Source of the DNA: Isosphaeraceae bacterium | GTDB lineage: Bacteria; Planctomycetota; Planctomycetia; Isosphaerales; Isosphaeraceae | DNA length: 64,000 nucleotides | Assembly (NCBI GenBank): GCA_025356475.1 | Contig: JANXSX010000168.1 | Coordinates: forward strand, 1-64,000 | Direction of reading: 5' to 3' | Part shown: positions 61,894 through 64,000 of the stretch, piece after piece | How the letters are laid out: every line of letters starts with the position of its first letter | Position numbering within the stretch: the first letter of the stretch is position 1 | Made by a program: the position numbers and the translations under genes | The notes under the pieces: generated by a model | The model's input: the letters and a program-made list of their open reading frames with translations, nothing else | What the model was told of the DNA's origin: nothing | Databases searched by the model: none

Positions 61894-62098
61894 TCGAGAC
61901 TTCTCGCTGATCCCCACCACGATTTCGACGTAAGTCCCAATGGTAGAGCTAGTTGATTGCGGTTTTTGAAGTTCTCGACCGGGTTCCGGCGAACTCCAGG
62001 AGTTCGATCCCGTATCACTCTCATCCGGGCCTGAATTCCTCGGGAGATCGTCGAAAATATCCATTCGTACACTGGTGGGGATCAGCGAGGAGTCTCGA
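61894..62098. repeat. ~205 bp element with 26 bp inverted ends
   Basis: The left arm (61894-61919, TCGAGACTTCTCGCTGATCC, CCACCA) and right arm (62073-62098) match as inverted repeats at 25 of 26 positions. The interior has no ORF but includes the palindrome CGAACTCCAGGAGTTCG. It has MITE-like size and structure; no cognate transposase is seen. It lies 64 bp from the intron 5' end. Between 62107 and 62190 are two short related hairpins, each holding GCAGGATGAA and then TCCT. Confidence 0.6.
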
Positions 62099-62205
62099 TT
62101 ATTCCGTCAGCATTCCGCAGGATGAAATCCTCGCTCAACGACCCACTAATGGCTAGCTCTCCCGCAGGATGAACTCCTGCATCAGACTCCTCGACGTTAA
62201 GACGT

Positions 62206-62241
62206 ACACGTCTTGCCATTTCACAGTCGGACAAGACGTGT
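62206..62241 (-). terminator. Hairpin downstream of the NagB-family gene
   Basis: ACACGTCTTG and CAAGACGTGT form a perfect 10 bp stem with a 16 nt loop, 15 bp after the nagB stop on the minus strand. No U-tract. Confidence 0.45.
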
Positions 62242-62255
62242 CGAAACCAATACTG

Positions 62256-63038
62256 CTAAACCAGTAGCCTCGCCGATTCGCGGTCGAGATAGAGCTTGGC
62301 CCCCACGTGCTTGCGGAGGACACTGGCGGGGCAGGACTCGTCGATCGGTCCGCGAAGGGTGTCGTGGACGGCTTGGGCCTTGCGGGTGCCGGGAACTACG
62401 ATCGAGAGAACAGGCGCAGAGAGGAGCGCGGTGATCGTTAGGGTATAGGCATGGGTGGGGACATCGTCAATCGACTCGAAACACCCATCGTACACTTGCT
62501 GGAGCCGGCAGGCGTGATCAAGTCGGACAATCTTGATGTGAAGTGGGTCGAGGAAGTCGGCCACGGGGGGGTCATTGAAGGCGAGGTGGCCGTTCTCGCC
62601 AATTCCACCACAGACGAGGTCGGGCGGATGCAGGTTGAGGAGATCTTCATAACCAAGGCAAGTGCGAAGCGGTCGTGATGTCTCTTCGCCCGGAATGAGT
62701 TTCAGGTGTTCACCTGCCAAACCGACGCGATCGAAAAGATGCTCGTGCAAGTAGCGGCGGAAGCTGGCGGGATGATCGGGGGCGAGTCCAAAATACTCAT
62801 CCATATGTAAGCCGATGACCTTTGTCCAGTCGACGGACCTGTCCATTACTAGGTTCGCGAGGAACTCGTTCTGGCTGGGCGCGGCGGCGAAGATGATGTT
62901 CGCAACCCGGGCCGACTTCTGACGCTTGGCGATCGTTTGGGCAACGTCTCTCGCGGCGGCCTTGCCCATGGTCTCGCGGTCTTCGTAGACAAAGACCTGC
63001 AAACGATCGACTTGAAACTCACTGAATGGCGTTGGCAT
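62256..63038 (-). CDS. nagB: Glucosamine-6-phosphate deaminase / 6-phosphogluconolactonase family (NagB-like)
   Basis: 260 residues. Converts glucosamine-6-phosphate to fructose-6-phosphate and ammonia. NagB landmarks: IIFAAAPSQNEFLANLV, VIGLHMDEYFGLAPDHPASF (catalytic Asp), VCGGIGENGHLAFNDPPVAD (Asp-His-Glu cluster) and LTITALLSAPVLSIVVPGTR. The ring-opening EN-GHLAFNDP motif favours NagB over lactonase. Links amino-sugar breakdown or cell-wall recycling to glycolysis. N-acetylglucosamine deacetylase is not nearby. Confidence 0.88.
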   Translation of the reverse strand: MPTPFSEFQVDRLQVFVYEDRETMGKAAARDVAQTIAKRQKSARVANIIFAAAPSQNEFLANLVMDRSVDWTKVIGLHMDEYFGLAPDHPASFRRYLHEHLFDRVGLAGEHLKLIPGEETSRPLRTCLGYEDLLNLHPPDLVCGGIGENGHLAFNDPPVADFLDPLHIKIVRLDHACRLQQVYDGCFESIDDVPTHAYTLTITALLSAPVLSIVVPGTRKAQAVHDTLRGPIDESCPASVLRKHVGAKLYLDRESARLLV

Positions 63039-63110
63039 CGGTCACTTGGCTCCCTGGGTCGGTGGACCCAGAGCCTATCGACCCCCGCGTCTGCGATCAA
63101 GCCTTGCTCC

Positions 63111-63317
63111 TCAACGAACGAGCATCGCTTGAGTCTTACCGGGCTTGTGGCGGATCTGTTCACAGAGTTGGTGGCACTCGGAGAGGTCGGCCATCATTGC
63201 CTCTGTCAAGAAGGCCTCGGCGGGTCCATCAGCGGCCCATTGAAGCTGCTCCTGGCAGGTCGAGAGGTGCTCGATCAGGTCGCGCATCCAGAGTAGCGTT
63301 GACTGGCGATTTCGCAT
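63111..63317 (-). CDS. Small helical protein, unknown
   Basis: 68 residues from ATG 63317 with AAGGAT 9 bp upstream. Amphipathic helical sequence RDLIEHLSTCQEQLQWAADG, then LTEAMMADLSECHQLCEQIR, looks like a two-helix hairpin with three cysteines. No family recognised; such short proteins recur in planctomycetes. Lies upstream of the NagB gene on the same strand, 72 bp apart. Confidence 0.6.
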   Translation of the reverse strand: MRNRQSTLLWMRDLIEHLSTCQEQLQWAADGPAEAFLTEAMMADLSECHQLCEQIRHKPGKTQAMLVR

Positions 63318-63616
63318 CGGAAGTCGATCCTTCTCACAATCCGTTGATCTCTCCACTCACGACGCACTTGGTAAAGCAAGATGCGCGCCAAACCTCGGAT
63401 ATACGAGCGGTGGTTCGACCGAACTCTCGGACATGAGCAAACTTGAGGAAATCTTTCGGATTTCGGGAACTCGATTCCGTCATGTCGCTCTTGTAGGTTT
63501 TGCAACGGTGATCGACTGGAAGATCGCTTGGCTTCCTTTTCGACAACCGACCCTCTACCATAGAGTGAATCTCGACTCGGCCTCTGAACGAAGGATGCCA
63601 ACCGTTGACCGTGGCG
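63318..63616. other. Intergenic region upstream of the cytidylate-kinase-like gene
   Basis: No gene or RNA supported; frames on both strands here overlap the divergent start regions. No clear -35/-10 pair was found. Confidence 0.35.
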
Positions 63617-64000
63617 ATGCCCGAAACCCTGTTGCCAACCGAGCCGGAAAGTGGCGCAGAATCCTCGCCAGCGGTTGCGCCGCTCGGCTGGGCGGGATCG
63701 GTCGTTGGCTGGCTATTCGGCAAGGTCGCCAAGCGTCGTGAACCGACCAAGCCCACCGTTCCGGTCGCACGATTCCAGTGTCTGTGTATCAGCCGGGAAG
63801 CGGGTTCAGGCTCGAAGGCGATCGCGAGGATCGTGGGTGCCAGACTCGGTTGGAAGGTCTATGATGACGAGCTTCTCGAAGCGATCGCTGGTCGGATGGA
63901 AATCTCGGTCGACGAGGTCAAAGTCTTCGACGAACTCGCTCCGAGCATGGTCCAGGAGTGGATCTTGCCCCTCCGCGAAGAGTATTACGCTCCTCAGGAG
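63617..64000 (+). CDS. Cytidylate kinase-like protein, N-terminal part (cut by window edge)
   Basis: First 128 residues from ATG 63617; continues past the window. Residues 1-55 form a poorly conserved, possibly membrane-associating leader (LGWAGSVVGWLFGKVAKRRE). Then the cytidylate-kinase-like family start FQCLCISREAGSGSKAIARI, where the REAGSGSK loop takes the P-loop place, followed by LGWKVYDDELLEAIAGRM. Family members (PF13189) are of uncertain substrate. Full length and lid motifs cannot be seen. Confidence 0.8.
   Translation, partial: MPETLLPTEPESGAESSPAVAPLGWAGSVVGWLFGKVAKRREPTKPTVPVARFQCLCISREAGSGSKAIARIVGARLGWKVYDDELLEAIAGRMEISVDEVKVFDELAPSMVQEWILPLREEYYAPQE

Noticed and set aside
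61474-61956. 160-residue plus-strand frame
   Set aside because: Lies in the 5' structured RNA part of the group II intron; no protein signature.
63433-63741. 102-residue plus-strand frame
   Set aside because: Overlaps the cytidylate-kinase-like start in another frame; that gene has family motifs and this frame has none.
1-64000. tRNA, rRNA, tmRNA genes
   Set aside because: No cloverleaf or rRNA-like conserved segment was recognised by eye on either strand; a tRNAscan-SE run would settle it.

Overview
The window looks like a chromosomal segment of a planctomycete (Planctomycetota; Isosphaerales or Gemmatales seems plausible but cannot be fixed from sequence alone). The reasons are the DUF1501 and PSCyt1/DUF1549/DUF1553 gene pair (47132-51733), short membrane proteins with an RLQRFRVRTLM-type N-terminus, many GTG and TTG starts, and a class A RNase P RNA. 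Gene content is mostly housekeeping and aerobic respiration, broken by two repeat-rich accessory islands.

Layout. 1-340: degenerate tandem repeat (63-66 bp period). 442-5740: helix-hairpin-helix protein, uvrB, nadC, birA (overlapping nadC by GTGA) and a HEAT/TPR protein. 5741-6690: intergenic repeats and a possible small secreted protein. 6691-9243: hrpB. 9408-16030: accessory island. It holds at least six attC-like recombination sites (four with an extrahelical G that can be read directly), an ORF-less cassette present twice, four toxin-antitoxin pairs (one toxin has an internal stop), small membrane proteins, a dead IS110 fragment, two copies of a MITE-like palindrome and five same-orientation copies of a ~53 bp palindrome. 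No integron integrase is in the window, so the array is CALIN-like (attC cluster lacking an integrase).

16062-20032 (minus strand): threonine synthase, MoaD/ThiS-type sulfur carrier with a GG tail, ThiF/MoeB-type E1 enzyme and, after a terminator, a cysteine desulfurase. This is a compact set for making a protein thiocarboxylate. 20561-23566: bifunctional PutA. 23576-24076: YbaK-type deacylase. 24235-24681: rnpB with its own promoter. 25311-29142: sdhCDAB behind a promoter and a long leader hairpin. 29367-37076: PBP4-type D,D-carboxypeptidase, a CobB-like protein that has lost its P-loop and glutaminase cysteine, a rhodanese-type sulfurtransferase, an enoyl reductase-like MDR enzyme, a phosphoesterase and a CPBP protease.

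37388-46445 encodes a complete cytochrome oxidase and its assembly factors: diheme cytochrome c lipoprotein, CoxB, CoxA (A2 type, YS motif), heme A synthase, heme O synthase, CoxC, subunit IV and a SCO1-DUF420 fusion. With sdhCDAB and lipoamide dehydrogenase (58362-59741), the window covers much of the route from TCA cycle to oxygen. hisB follows. 47132-58240: the DUF1501/DUF1549 pair diverges from a tightly packed set (enolase-superfamily enzyme, ThuA-isochorismatase fusion, CocE/NonD hydrolase, polytopic membrane protein), a candidate catabolic operon with unknown substrate. 59935-62241: a decayed group II intron and palindromic debris. 62256-64000: NagB-family deaminase, a small helical protein and the start of a cytidylate-kinase-like gene cut by the window edge.
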